Source: Punica granatum (Eukaryota; Streptophyta; Magnoliopsida; Myrtales; Lythraceae). Taken from it: a stretch of 64,000 bases of DNA. The stretch covers positions 29,513,122 through 29,577,121 of the forward strand of contig NC_045129.1 in NCBI RefSeq assembly GCF_007655135.1. The letters are read 5' to 3'. Below are positions 34,161 through 46,861 of the stretch, piece by piece. Positions within the stretch are counted from its first letter, which is position 1. Each line of letters opens with the position of its first letter. The position numbers were made by a program, and so were the translations under genes. The notes beneath the pieces are model-generated. The model did not search any database. It was not told the origin of the DNA and saw nothing but the letters and a program-made list of their open reading frames with translations.

Positions 34161-37100
34161 TGTGCGCACCCGAATTTCGTTTCGTCGGGGCACGCATTAC
34201 CGCGCTTCTGCAACGCGGCTTGGGAGTGTCCACCTTTCCGGGGTCGCGCGACGGACGCACGTGAGAAAGAGTCGTCACTTACCATTTTACGACCCGAAGG
34301 TCGAGGGCCAGTAAGTTACCCGAGTCTAGGGGTATAAAATACACATAATATGCTAAGGCAATGGTCTATACGAAATCGGGAATTCCGAATTCAAGGGTTC
34401 TAGTACGTGTGGGTCTATATCTCATACGCTCTTTCGGTACTCTAGTTTGCTAAGCTTGCCATTTTATTTATTTACAGCATGATTTAGAGTTGTACTTGAC
34501 TCGCCCGTTTTGACACCCGAAATTCGAATAAACACTCAGACCATTCACTATCCGACCGGGATTCTTACATGAATAAATGTACTGAATAAATTCTTATATT
34601 GTTCTCTTAAATAAGAATACAAATTACAACGACTGAATCCTGATCGGTTCGCGTTCGGTCATTATTCCACTCATGCTCACCGTGTGGTTTGGAAAAGACT
34701 GAAAATTAAATTAAAATGTACACTCAATGTATGGGGGCAATGGACCTCGTGATCGACTGTTAAGGGCGTTAGATCCCGTGTGAATCGTGTCCTAAAGAAT
34801 CGAGCTCGACCTGCATAACAAACAAGTGCCAAAATGTAACAAGTAAGCACAAATAAACAAACAATGAAGTTTTGTTATTGCCGAATTTACGTGAGTTAAC
34901 CGATTATTAACTAGGGTATCTTGGCATGCAAATCCTACTCTAAAGCAGACAAAAACAGTGATGGTGAGGGCATATAGCATTCGGCATTATTTTAGTGGAC
35001 CCGATAAACACGATGTCTGTAATCAAGTCTCGATTGTGCGGGTTGTTTTTAAATTATTCTGTATCGTGACAATGTGGCTTTTACAGATTATGAGTGTTTT
35101 TCCCTAAAATCCGAAAGCCTAACCCTTTGCTTAACCATTTGCCCATGTTTGGTTAAGCCGAGTTTGAGATTAATACGTTTTTTCATATAACCCATTCTAA
35201 ACACAAACTTAGGAAAATGGGAGCACGAAACACCGCTAGGGTGTCGGCGAGTCAAGAACCGGTAGTCATGCCATTGAACCGAAAAATATGTGTGTGCTGA
35301 GAAATCAAGATTACATGATACGGACTATCGAAAGTCGGTAGCCAGTGTCGACCGATCCCTTGGATCTGTCGGGGTCGTGAAGACCCCGAAAGAGCCAAGA
35401 GACCGGTCGCTCCGCTCGGAAGTGGTCCAAAAAGGACTCGTATACCTTGACTTGAGCCGCCTCAAATCGGGCCTAAATTTAAGTCAAGACATACGAGTAC
35501 TCCCTAGATATCCATGCTACGCGTGACAAGTATCTCGGTATTTTTTAAATTGTGAATTTTAAAAAAGGTATGACCAAAGTTCTCGAACTATCGGTGTGAT
35601 TACAGATTATTAACCGATTCGTGCAATATATTTAAAAGAGTCGAGTGGTTTATTTTAGCCAAGTTTAACGTCTCGATGGCCCCGTATGTGAAATTTTAAG
35701 TTAATTAAAAATTTACCGAATGCTTCAGTTTATGGATTTCAAGTCGTCGGAATGGCCATGAGTGGACTGCCCGATAAACTATAATTTCTAACCGTCTTGG
35801 GGTTAAATCCAATTTTTAATCAAATTGACGTGATTAAACCGATTCATTTGAGATTTTAATTTAAGACACATTCAAACATCCCAAGCACACGAATATGGGC
35901 AAAATGAACACAACAAAATTAATTCGTCGGTTTTAAGTCCAAATGATTAATTAAACCGTTTTAAGGTATTTTTTGCCATAGATAACTATCTGTCTACGAA
36001 GCGGTCTATTTAAATCTAACGCATTTAACTTACAATTTATCATCCAATCAAAACCAAACATGTAATACTGTCGCATGCAATCATATATCCAATCATGATC
36101 ATAACGCACATCTCATAAATTGCTCAATGATCGAATTAAAAATAATTCTGAAAGAACAGGGAATGATTTGGGAATTCGGCTAAAAATCCCGGGGACCGAT
36201 TTGAAACAACTTGAAAAGTTTCCTGGACTAATTTGGAACGTGTGAAAAGTTCTGTGGCTGAACAGGAATTAAAAATGGCCTGGGACCTGATTGAAACAGA
36301 TTTTAAAGTTCGGAACTGATCTGAAAAAGTGGAAAATGTCACAGGGGCTTAACTGAAACAAATTTTAAAGTTTTCTGGACTGGTTTTAAATCGTCAGAAA
36401 ATTCTATGGCTGAATTGAAAATGCTGAAAATGCCTGGGACTTGTCTGAATCGAATTTAAAGTTCGGGACTGATATGAAAAAGTGAAAAATGTCACAGGGA
36501 CTTAACTGAAACAAATTGAAAAGTTTTCTGGACTGGTTTTATAAATTCTGGAAATTCAGAGACTGATCAGAAAATGCTAAAAGTGGCCCAGGACTTGTTT
36601 GAAACGCATCAGGGAGTTCAGGATTGATTTGAAAAGAAACGAAAAATGCCCTAGGACTAAAATGAAACAAATCGGAAAGTTCATAAAATCGTGTTCGAGA
36701 CAAAACCCACTTATCTCCACGGTCACAAGCATTCATTTCAGATCATCATCATCTAAACAAGCATAAATATATGGAAATGAGGCCCTTAACACGATACTAA
36801 GTCGAGACTTACCTTAGTTCGAGAAGAGGAAGGCGATTCGGGTCTGTGGGGGGGACAAGTTGGGTTGTGACAGACTCGACTGGTGCAAGTGTGCTTGGAA
36901 GGGAGGAAACTGGCGCGAACGGCTCGAGCTACCTCTCCAAGTCGACAAGGGAAACTTTGGGCTCTCCGGAGGCTTGCGGCGATGGTTGAGGATGGCTCCC
37001 GATGGCCGACTATCTGTGCTAAACAGTAAGACACAAACAAACCCAGTTATAAATAAAGGGAAACTGAGAAACGGGAAGGATGATCCGAGTGGTTGTGGTG

Positions 37101-38537
37101 TCACTACTCGGCTGCGTGCGCCCCTTAGCTGGTCCCTGAGCACGAGATGGTGGTCGCCTAGGTCGTGGGCCACTCAGTCGTTGAGTTGAGGGGAGTCAGG
37201 AGAGAGACTTTGAAGGAGCTGGGGGAGTAGAACCGAGAGACAGGCGAGACCGAGCTGTGGGAGTTCGAGAGCAGCTGAGGGTTTTCTTTCTTTCGAAGCT
37301 TGGGATGTCTGTGAGCTGAGAGCATGAGGGTTGAGGAGAGAGTTGAGGAAATTTCTCGAGCAATTGAGGGAGGAGCCGCTGAGGGAGGGAGCTGCGGGAA
37401 TTTTGGTTGAGAGGGAGCTCGGGGTGTCTAAGCTTAGAGGAAAGAAAAAAAACGAAAAAAAAAGGGAAATGTAAGTAGCTGGGGGAGAGGGATCCGTGAA
37501 TGAGGGAGCTGCGGGAATTGTTTTGGTTGAGAGGGAACTGAGGGAGGAAGAAAGGAGAGGGGCAGCTAGGGTTTCTTTTTCGTGAGGTGAGGGAGTGTTT
37601 TCGTGAAGGAGGGTTGAGCTGGAAAAAAGAAGAAGAGAAAAACCAGTTGGGAATGAGCTGTGGGGCCAGCTGAAGGAAACGAGGGAGGTCCGGGAGAGAG
37701 GGTTTGAGCCGGAAGGAACCAAGAGGAGGCGGGTGTGAGCTTAGGGTTTTTTTTTTAGGGTTTTTCGGAGGAGGAAGAAGGAAAAGAGAAAGAGGAGAGT
37801 GAGGCGGCTGTGTGGAGTGTCGAGACGTGAGTGAGTTGGAGGTGAAGAGACGCGAGTTGGAGGTGAGGGATCATGGAGAGGACCAGCTGGAGATTAGGGT
37901 TTTTTGGTTTTTTCCTTAGCCCATTAGGGTGTTTTTTCGGTTGTCTTAGGGTTTTTTCGGGTAGGAAGGAAAAATAAGAAAGGAAGAAGAGAAGAGAAGA
38001 GAAAGGGAGAAAAGGACAAAAAAGTGGGGGAGGAAGGGCGACGGTCAAGAGTTGATTGTTGCCTCTGATTTTTTTTTTTAAAAAGGGCAACGGTCAGAAG
38101 TCGGTCAGGACTTCTGACCGACACTGACCGGCGCACAACTATCTCTCTCTCTATTTTTTTTTAAGATTTAGAAATTCAAATTTAACGCGCATAGCGATTG
38201 AAATTCTCGTTTTTGCAATTGGATGTCGAAAAAATGATCCGGGACCGGCATTATGTTCAGAAAAATTTATCGATCAATGTTATGCAATAAAATATTTTCC
38301 GGCCTTAATTTAGTCCCGAATCATGAAAATTGACGCTGACGCGCGTGAAATCCAATGAAGTCCTAAATAGCATTATTTTTTTGAAAAATCATAAAAGTTG
38401 TGTTAAATTATGAAAATTCCCCATTTTTAGGAGTCGTACGTGTTTGAGCGATTAGCTGAAAATATTTCCCTCTGATGGATGACTAAAATGACGATTTTGC
38501 TCCTCTAGAGCCGGTGAACCGAGATGAGGTGCTGATA
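34161..38537 (-). mobile_element. Solo LTR of the Tat/Ogre-type element family (4.38 kb)
   Basis: It starts TGTGCGCACC and ends GGTGCTGATA (normally GACA) on the plus strand, matching both ends of the LTRs at 39560-43716 and 54075-58463. A 5-bp target-site duplication GAAGC flanks it (34156-34160 and 38538-38542). With no internal region and an exact duplication, it is a solo LTR made by LTR-LTR recombination. It carries its own ~75-bp periodic tract (about 36140-36700) and pyrimidine- and purine-rich tracts, like the other two copies. Short open frames here are not genes. Confidence 0.92.
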
Positions 38538-38625
38538 GAAGCAAAAGCTCGACGTGATGCTCCCGGTATTTGAACGATGCACGATTCACTTCTGAAAAGT
38601 TTTGGTTTCAATGTGGAAACTCAAG
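38538..38625 (+). pseudogene. Response regulator copy 3: exon 1 remnant
   Basis: The sequence resumes at GAAGC and continues 'aaaagctcga', lacks about 37 bases relative to copy 1 (encoding IIEKKFNVLIVDD, so the acidic pair is lost), then matches through 'gatgctcc' to 'ggaaactcaag', corresponding to residue ~42. An in-frame stop replaces the Arg of GIR. Confidence 0.8.
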
Positions 38626-39006
38626 GGTCGGTTTACTTTTGGAAAAAAATTTCATTTTTCCTACAAAATTTCCAAAAAATTATGAATTGCAAAAAATATG
38701 TGTATTTATATAAAAATTAAAAATAATTCTAGAAAAAAATTATTCTCCATTACTCAAGTTTGTAAGTGATTCGAATAGCCTTTTTTCGGTAATTAAAAAT
38801 TTTAGGAGACATTACTATTGCAATTTCGAGGGATGGAGTATTAAAGATTATTCTCTCTCCCGATAAGTGCTATTCTCGATATTCGAACTTAGTTCTTTTC
38901 TTTACGGGGATTAGAACTGCTTACCACTCAACCAACACTTTATTGGGAAAGTTTTTTTTCTTTTTCTTTTTTTTTAATTGTTCACTTTTCCATTAGCTAT
39001 TTTTTC
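38626..39006. other. Unclassified insertion sequence left of the hAT element
   Basis: AT-rich DNA starting 'ggtcggtttacttttgg' exactly where homology to the response-regulator exon ends. It contains the hAT target-site duplication at 38999-39006. I found no partner terminus near 63410, where the exon homology resumes. Confidence 0.35.
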
Positions 39007-39559
39007 CATTGTTATCAGAACTGGCCCGGACCAGTTGATTCGATCGGTCTAACCAGGAATCAGACCTATGTTCTGTCCGGTTAGCTAAAAAATCCAAAAT
39101 GCACAAAAAAAATTAGTGAACCTAAAAAACCGGTCGGTTTTTAGGTAAACCCATCGAACCCATTCGAATCGGCCAGTTGCATAGGTTCAGAAATTTAAAT
39201 GAAATCCGAACCGAAATCTCCCTCCCGACCCGAAATGAAAACAAGCAGAAATCGAAAACCCTAGTCTTTCTTTGTTCTTCCTTCCGTTCTTCGTCAGTTC
39301 ATCTTCGTTGTTCGCTTCCAACTAAGCTCGAAAACCTCTCAACTTAGTTCATCAGTCATCAGTGATCAGTCATTGCAAGTTTCTTGTTATGCTTCGAGCT
39401 CGATCATCGCAAGTTTTGTCTTCTCCTTCGAGCGGCAGAGTGGGCTCTATCCTCTTTTCCTTCGAGTGGCAGAGTCCAGACCAAAGTCCTTCATCTTCTC
39501 CTTCGAGCAACAGAGTCCAAAGTCTCAAAAGCTTCCTCTTCTCCTTCCATCATTCGAGC

Positions 39560-42500
39560 TGTGCCCACCCGAATTTCGTCTCGTCGGGGCATGCATGCGC
39601 GCGCCTAAATGCAACGCGGCTTGAAAGTGTCCACCTTCCCGGGGACGCGCGACGGACGCAAGTGAGAAGGAGTCGCCACTACCTGTTTACGATCCGAAGG
39701 TCGAGGGCCGGTGAGTCGCCCGGATCTAGGGGTACGGATACACCTAGTATGCTAAGGCAATGGTCTTGTACGGAACTGGAAATTCCGATTTCGGGGGTTC
39801 TATTACGTGTGGGCCTATATCCCACACGCCTTTTCGGTACTCTAACTTGCTAGGCTATCCATTTTATTTATTTACCGCATGATTTAGGGTTGCTTTTGAC
39901 TCGCCCGTTTTGACACCGTAAATTCGAAGAAACACTCGAACCATCCACTCTCCGACCGGGATTATTACATGAATAAATATACAACATAAATCCTTACATT
40001 GTTCTCTCAGATAAATAAAAGACAAATTACAATGACTGAATCCCGGTTGGTTCGCATTCGGCCATTATTTCACTCATGCTCACCGTATGGTTTTGGAAAA
40101 GACCGAAAATTAAATTAAATGCGTACTCGGTGTATGGGGGCATTGGACCCCGTGATCGACAGTTAGAGGCGTTGGACCCTGTGTGAATTATGTCCTAAAA
40201 GATCGGGCTCGATCCGCTTAACAAATAAGTGCAAAAATGTAACAAGTAAGCTCAAATAAACAAACAATAGGGTTTTTGTTGTCGCCGAATTTACGTGAAT
40301 TAACTGATTATTAACCGGGGTATCTTGGCATACAAATCCTACCTTAAAACAAACAAAAGGAGTGATAGATAGGGCATATAGCATTCGACATTATTTTAAC
40401 GGTCCCGACAGACATGATGTCTGTAGTCAAGTCCTGAATGTGTGGGTTATTTTTAGATTATTTTGTATCGTGGCAATATGAATTTTACACATTAAGAGTA
40501 TTTTCATCGAAAACCCCGAAATCTAACCCTCTGCTTGACTATTTGCCCATGTTTGATTAAGCCGAGTTTGTGATTAATTTGTTTTCCCATGTTTTGACCA
40601 ATTCTATGCACAAACCTACGCTAGGATTACGGCAGGACAAGAACCGGTAGTCATGCCCTTGAATCGGTAAATATGTGTGTGCATGAAAATGAAGATTACG
40701 TTGCACGTATCTCGGTGCTTTTGAACTTGTGAATTTGAAAAGGGCATGGTTAACTGTTCTTGAACTGTCAACGTGATTACAGATTATTAATCAGTTCGTA
40801 CAATTCATTGAAAGGAGTCAAGTGATTTAATTTAGCCAAATTTAACGTCTCGATTATCCCGTATGTAGAATTTTTAGTTAATTAGAAATTTGCCAAATGC
40901 TTTAGTCTACGGATTTCGAATCGTCGGAATAGCCATTAGTTGACCGCCCGATAAACTCTAATTTTCGATCGTCTTGAAATTAAAAATTTTGATTTTAGGC
41001 CGAGTTTGCATGATTAAACCGATTCATGTGAGGTTTCGATTAAAACGAGAAAATAAAGTGTTTAAACATAGATCAAGAGCACATTATCTCGTCAAACAAT
41101 GATAAACATACATATTTTACACAATCGGTGCCGCCATAATCACGATAAACACATACAAACATACACAAGCATAATATTAACGGAATCGATAAAACAGTAC
41201 CGACTCATGGAAGCGGTAAAACATAAAAGAACACACATTGTCATGTTATATACATATAATTACTAAAAAAAAATATTTGAGCAGGGCACAAACGTTGTCG
41301 GTCGGGAATTCAAGTAGGAAAGCATTGGGTATCTTTAGAAAATGTCCAGGGATTGAATTGAATAATTTTTAAAGAACAAGGACTGATTTGAAAATTCGGA
41401 TAAAGTTCAGGGGACTGATTTGAAAATTCTGAAATATTCGGGACTGTGTAAAACTTACTGAAAATATCCCAGGACTTTTTTGAAACGAATTTAGAAATTC
41501 AGGGCTGATCTGAAAAGTAAAAAATGCCCCAGGGACTGAACTGAAACAACCTAAAAAATTCCAGGAATGGTTTAGAAATTTTAAAAAATTCAGGGACTGA
41601 TTGGAAAATTGTAAAAATGGCCAGGACTCGACTGAAACGAATTTTGAAATTCGGGGCAGATCTGAAAAGGGCTGAAAATAGCCCCGGGAATAAACTGAAA
41701 AAACTTGAAAAGTTCCTTGGAATTGTTGGGAAATTCTGGAAAATTCAAGGACTAATTGGAACATGCTAAAAATGGCCAGGACTCGACTGAAACGAATTTT
41801 GAAATTCAGGGTAAATCTGAAAATGGCGGAAAATAGCCCCGGCACTAAATTGAAACAACTTGAAAAATTCCTAGGAATGGTTGGAAAATTCTTGAAAATT
41901 CAATGACTGATTGGAAAATGTTAAAAATGGCTGGGATTTGACTAAAAAGAATTTTAAAATTCGGGACAGATCTGAAAAGGATGGAACATAGCCCCGGGAC
42001 TAAACTGAGACAACTTGAAAATTTTCTAAAATCGAGTTCGAGACAAATCCGGTCATCCATACAACTCACGAACGCTCATTTCCCAACATATCCATCCAAG
42101 TAAACAATAATATTCAAAAATGGAGCCCTAAACATGCCACTAAGTCGAGAATTTACCTTGTTTGAGGAGAACGGGGGCATTTCTGTAAATAGGAGAAATT
42201 TTGGACGAATTGGGCTGCTGGGGAGGTTGGGCTGGACTGAGACGTGGGCCAAACTGGGCCTTTGAGATCCGGACTGGGCCGAGTGGGCTGCTGGGCCGAA
42301 CGGGCCGCGACTGGACTGGGCTGCTAGGCCGAGTGGGCCAATTGGCCGAATTGGGCCGCTGGGCAATGCGGACTGGACCGTCGGATTGGCACAGGCCCGA
42401 CTAGAAGGAAAATGACTCGAGAGGGGGTGGTGACTCCGACTGCTCGGATGATTCTTCGGAACCGGCTGGGCGGCTTTGGGCTCCCTATGAGTTCCCGAAG

Positions 42501-43210
42501 GTGATCGTGCGTAGTTCGTATTCACCGGAAACCTGGTTTGACCCGCAAGAGACACGAAAACTAATAAGAATGAAAAACGGAACCGAGAGAAGGGAGGAGA
42601 AATCCAAGCGGTTCAGATGGCTTGATCCAATCACGCGTGACCCTTGGCGGGTCCCTGTACGCGAGAAAGATGATTGCCGGGGTCGCGGGTCATTCGGTTG
42701 TTGAGTCAAGGGAGAGGCGCGAGTTGGAAGATAGGGAAAATTCCCGGAAATTTGGGCGCCCCCTTTTGGAAAAATGAGGGTCAGTTGAGGGAGAAGAGCC
42801 AGAGGTTGGCAAGGGTTTCATGAGGCGTCGGATCCGAGAATGCAGAGAGAGAGAACCGGGCCTTTTCTTTTTTTTTTTTCTTATTTATTCAATCTGGGCC
42901 CGCTTAGGCTTATTTTTTTGCCAAATGTGCTACCGTTTTTTTTCCATAATGAGCTGCAATTTTTTTCCAAAACGAGCTACGGGTTTCCTTTTATATCCGG
43001 CTGAAAGAAAAGAAGAAGAAGGAAAGAGAGGTGAAGAATGTGGCAACTAGGGTTTCGTTTTCTTTTTCTTTTCATTAGAGTTTTCGGTTTTTTTAGAAAG
43101 AAGGAAGAAGAAGGACGAAGAGAAAGAAGAATCAGGGGGGAAAAGGAAGGAAGGAAGAAGACAAAAATAGATGGGGGGAGGATGGAGGGGCAACGGTCAT
43201 AAGTTGACAA

Positions 43211-43250
<40 letters not shown>

Positions 43251-43716
43251 CAGAAATTAGTCTGTCAAACCGGCTCTGATCGGCTCTGACCGACTCTGAC
43301 ATTTTCTAACTTTCCTTTTTTTTATTTTTTTTTAGAAATTTGAAAATTTAAATTTAACGCACTTGGAGATTAAAATCTCGTCTTTACAATTGGATATCCA
43401 AAAAATGATCCGGGACTGGCATTGTGTTTAGAAAAATTTATGAATTAGTGTTATGCAATAAAATATTTTTCGGCATAGAATTTTCTTCCCGGATTTTGAA
43501 AATTAACGTTGACGCGCGTGAAATTCAAAGACACTCTGTAAAATATTTTTATAAAATTGATGTTAAATTAGAAAAATGCCATTTATTATTATTATTATTA
43601 TTATTTCAAAGGCCATGAATGCTTGAACAATTTGCTGAAAATACTTTCCTCATATGGGGTGACAAAGTGACGATTTTGTCCCTTTGAAGCCGGTGGACCG
43701 AAATGGGGTGCTGACA
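39560..43716 (-). repeat. Tat/Ogre-type 3' LTR (4157 bp)
   Basis: On the plus strand it begins TGTGCCCACC and ends GGTGCTGACA. It is very similar to the 5' LTR over shared parts (for example 42100-42720 against 56810-57460) but has fewer copies of the periodic tract. A 34-base T run lies at 43217-43250. Confidence 0.93.
41340..42040 (-). repeat. Periodic ~75-bp repeat tract in the 3' LTR
   Basis: Degenerate repeats built from phrases such as 'gggactgaactgaaacaac', 'gaaaattc' and 'ggactgattggaaaat' recur roughly every 70-80 bases. Equivalent tracts occur in the solo LTR (about 36140-36700) and the 5' LTR (about 55765-56785), so they are part of the family LTR. Confidence 0.75.
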
Positions 43717-44244
43717 GCTTGCCCCTCTATGGTTGCGTGCTCGGATAGAGGATGCAGCCAAAGACCATGAGAAGCAACCCATTTAGTCTCGGCGACCGTC
43801 CCGGCATCTTTCCCCGTAGCCACTTATTCTCTCTGGTTTTTGATTCATGGGAGGGAGTTGGATAAACATATGTACCTGAAAGCAGTGAAGATGTGGCTTA
43901 TGGATTGGTGTTAAATTAGAAAAAATGCCATTTATTGTTTTTTTTTTCAAAGGCCATGAATGCTTGAGCAATTTGCTGAAAATACTTCCCTCATATGGGG
44001 TGATAAAGTGACGATTTTGTCCCTCTGAAACCGGTGGACCGAAATGGGGTGCTGACAGCTTGCCCCTCTATGGTTACGTGCTCGGATAGAGGATGCAGCC
44101 AAAGACCATGAGAAGCAACCCATTTGGTCCCGGCGATCGGCCCGGCGTCTTTCCCCGTAGCCACTTGTTCTCTCTGGTTTTTGATTCATGGGAGGGAGTT
44201 GGATAAACGTATGTACCTGAAAGCAGTGAAGATGTGGCTTATGG
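43562..44244 (-). repeat. ~345-bp tandem duplication across the LTR/internal junction
   Basis: Block 43562-43903 (last ~155 bases of the LTR, polypurine tract and ~185 bases of 3' UTR) recurs at about 43909-44244 with few changes. The copies share 'gctgacagcttgcccctc' (43711 and 44051). The element therefore has two polypurine tracts and two LTR-edge sequences. Confidence 0.85.
43717..43730 (-). promoter_or_regulatory. Tat/Ogre-type polypurine tract
   Basis: On the minus strand ATAGAGGGGCAAGC lies immediately before the LTR start TGTCAGCACC. A duplicate is at about 44057-44070. Confidence 0.8.
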
Positions 44245-44622
44245 ATTCGAAAGCAATAAAGATGGGCTTATGGCCCCGAAAGTAGTAAATGAAGGTTTAT
44301 GGACTTTGAAAGCAGTAAAGGTGGGCTTATGGACCTTGAAAGCAGTAAATGGTGGGTGTCAAAACCCAAAGCAATAAAAGGCGGGCGTTCAAACCCAAAG
44401 CAATAAATGTGGGTGTCTAAATCCAAAGCAGTAAAGAGTGGGTGTCCAAACCTAGAGCAGTAAAAGGTGGGTGTCCAAACCCAGAGCAGTAAATGTGGGT
44501 GTCCAAACCCAGAGCAGTGAATGGTGGGTGTCCAAACCCAGAGCAGTAAATGGTGGGTGCCCAAACCCAAAGCAATAAATGGTGGGCGACCAAACCCAAA
44601 GCAATAAATGGTGTGTTCGGTC
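44218..44622 (-). repeat. Minisatellite in the element's 3' UTR, ~14 units of 28-31 bp
   Basis: Units follow the pattern 'aaagcagtaaatggtgggtg' plus 'tccaaaccc' with drift. The early units read 'cttatgga' where the later ones read 'tccaaacc'. The repetitive minus-strand peptide with HPPFTALGLDTH is only the translation of this array, not a gene. Confidence 0.9.
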
Positions 44623-45660
44623 ATCAAGGATGGCCCGAGAACGCGAGAGAGTTGACTTGGGCCCAATAATGCTGACGGATTTGTCAGATGATGGTGCTAG
44701 GTGCCTCCTTGAGGGCCATTCGCTCGAGTTTGAGATTGTGATCTTGTCGCATGAGGCAGTCATGAGTCCGTAAGGGGGAGACGCCTCTTAGGATCCACAT
44801 GCCCGTACCTGCATATGAGGGTGGCAGCTAACGGTCGTTGTCAGTCGCGTGAAACTACTGGAATTACGATGTGCAAAGGAAATCTATGTAATGATGCTTC
44901 GGGGATCTGAATTTGGTGACCATTTGAGGGGTGGCCGTGTCGCGAACTCATATTTGACTAAAAGAAAGGTTTTTCGCAAAATGAGGACATGGCTCACAGA
45001 GCTTTGAGTAAAGGTAAAGGGAATGATCTTTAGGATCCTCCAAATTAAGGATACGACGATTCGACCCCATTTCGAGGCGTGTTTCGAGCCTTGAGAGTCG
45101 AAGAGAGTTTGCTCGTGTTGAGGACTGTCGAACCACTACTAGTTGTAGCTTTAGGTGGGGTGCTGTTGTTCTTTCGTGGTCGAACTGACAATTGCCCCTA
45201 ATTTTTACCAAGGCCGCAAAACGCGTGACGACCTGGCGGGGTATTTTATTTTGACTTTTCTCTCATGAATGCTCTCATTTTACTACGACCGCCCAAAATA
45301 GGGTCCGATCGTATCTCTCGATTCCTTTAACATTTGCCTAGACCGCCCTTTGCGGATTTTCAGCCTAGCAAGGATATGATTTATGCTCTCCTTTTGCCAC
45401 GGCTCCCCTTTGTGGGATTTTAAGCCGTGCCCATCGTTCCCTAACTTTTGCCTAAGTCGCCTCGAGAAGGTTTTCGACCTAGCGGGAAAATTATTCTTTT
45501 CTCTCAAAGGTGATCGTAGATGGAAAGAGTACAGGTGCCGATGACAAGATGCGCTGAGGCGACATGAGCGTGGAGTCTGAAGAATACAGAAGAAGACAAA
45601 TGTCAGAAATGTGGCTTGCCGCCTACGGGGACATGAAGAGGCTGCAAAATGACGAAGAAG
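44623..45660 (-). other. Remaining 3' UTR of the Tat/Ogre-type element
   Basis: No coding domain is seen. At about 45205-45485 there are four diverged copies of a ~65-bp motif of the type 'ttttgcctagaccgccc...gattttcagcctagc', on a different repeat theme from the minisatellite. Confidence 0.6.
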
Positions 45661-45664
45661 GCTA

Positions 45665-46861
45665 TCAGGGATAGTACTTCTTAAGGGCGTTAGCGTTGAC
45701 TGGGAGCGCGTTTTCGGTCCTGTCCATGTCACTTAAGATAATTGCCCCTTTAGAGAAGGTTTCTTTGACGACGAAAGGTCCGTCATACTTGTATGCGAAC
45801 TTGCCCCGGGAGTCAGGTGTAATGTGAAGAACCTTTCGCAGGACGAGGTCACCAGGGTTGAACTCGCGATGATGGACCCTTGCATTGAACGCTTGGGCCA
45901 TTCTTTGTTGGTAGCATTGGCCATGGCAGAGCGCTGTTAGCTGCTTCTCGTCGATGAGATTGAGCTGTTTGTAGCGCTGTTTTGCCCATTCTGCTTCTTC
46001 GAGCTCGGACTCAGCAAGGACCCTCATGGAAGGAATCTCCACTTCGATTGGGAGGACTGCTTCCATACCGTAGACCAAAGAGTACCGAATAGATGTTCGG
46101 TACGCAAAGAGCGCAAAAGGGAGCATCTCATGCCAATCTTTATAGGTCACCGTCATTTTCTCGATGATCTTTTTGATGTTCTTGCTCGCAGCTTCCACCA
46201 CACTGTTCATTTGGGGACGGTACGGTGTGGAGTTACGATGGTGCACTTTGAATTGCTCGCAAAGCTCATCGATGATCTTGTTGTTTAGGTTCTTAGCGTT
46301 GTCAGTGATGATTGTCGCGGGGACTCCGTATCAGGCGATGATGTTGCACTTGAGAAAACGTGCCACGGCCTTTGCGGTAACCGAAGCAAGCGTTATGGCC
46401 TCGATCCACTTGGTGAAGTAGTCGACTTCCACCAAATGAAAAAGGTGTCTGTTTGATGCTTTGGGATTGATATGACCGATCACATCTATGCCCCACATTG
46501 AAAAGGGCGACGGGGCCGCCATCAGGTGTAGCTCATTGGAGGGTGCTTTGATCTGGTTGGCGTAGACCTAGCACAAGTGGCAGTGTCTGACGTGTTTGGC
46601 GCAGTCGGCCTCCATGGTAGACTAGAAGTAACCCAAAAGCATAAGTTTCTTGGCGAGCATGAGCCCGCTCATGTGGGGTCCGCAACTCCCCTCGTGTATC
46701 TCTCCCATAAGGCGTTGCGCCTCGATTTCATCGACACACCGGAGGAGTGTAGCATCGAAGGAACAGCGATAAAGAACCTCTCCACTAAGGAAGTAGTTTG
46801 CTGCGAGTCGACGAAGTGTTTTTCTGTCGCGCCGGTTGGCGAATGTCGGGTATAGGCTTGT
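45665..46861 (-). pseudogene. Tat/Ogre-type integrase, broken
   Basis: Minus-strand order: degraded zinc-binding region (around 46600-46800), then the catalytic core with MWGIDVIGHINPKA and FTKWIEAITLAS (46331-46522), an in-frame TGA at 46331-46333 just before GVPATIITDNAKN, and the last open part (45665-46246) with HRNSTPYRPQMN, SVVEAASKNIKK (catalytic Glu), ending in a beta-barrel region with GDLVLRKVLHI and YKYDGPFVV. Apparent catalytic Asp, Asp and Glu are all visible but split by the stop. The TGA replaces an expected Arg codon (CGA to TGA). Confidence 0.85.

Noticed and set aside
37174..38136. Ser/Pro/Leu-rich ORFs of 70-182 aa, possibly secreted proteins
   Set aside because: They lie within the solo LTR, in a purine/pyrimidine-biased tract that keeps frames open; the equivalent region is non-coding in the other LTRs.
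42076..42709. ORFs on both strands at 42.1-42.7 kb and 56.8-57.45 kb, similar to each other, possibly a duplicated gene
   Set aside because: The similarity is because both are LTR copies of one retrotransposon; they contain no domain.
43217..43250. 34-base T run taken as a LINE or SINE poly(A) tail on the minus strand
   Set aside because: It sits at a fixed position in the LTR, where sister copies have shorter or interrupted T tracts, so it is a homopolymer expansion.
44268..44763. Minus-strand repetitive peptides resembling a Leu/Trp/His-rich repeat protein
   Set aside because: They are the translation of the 28-31 bp minisatellite in the element's 3' UTR; three overlapping frames give the same look, and no other support exists.
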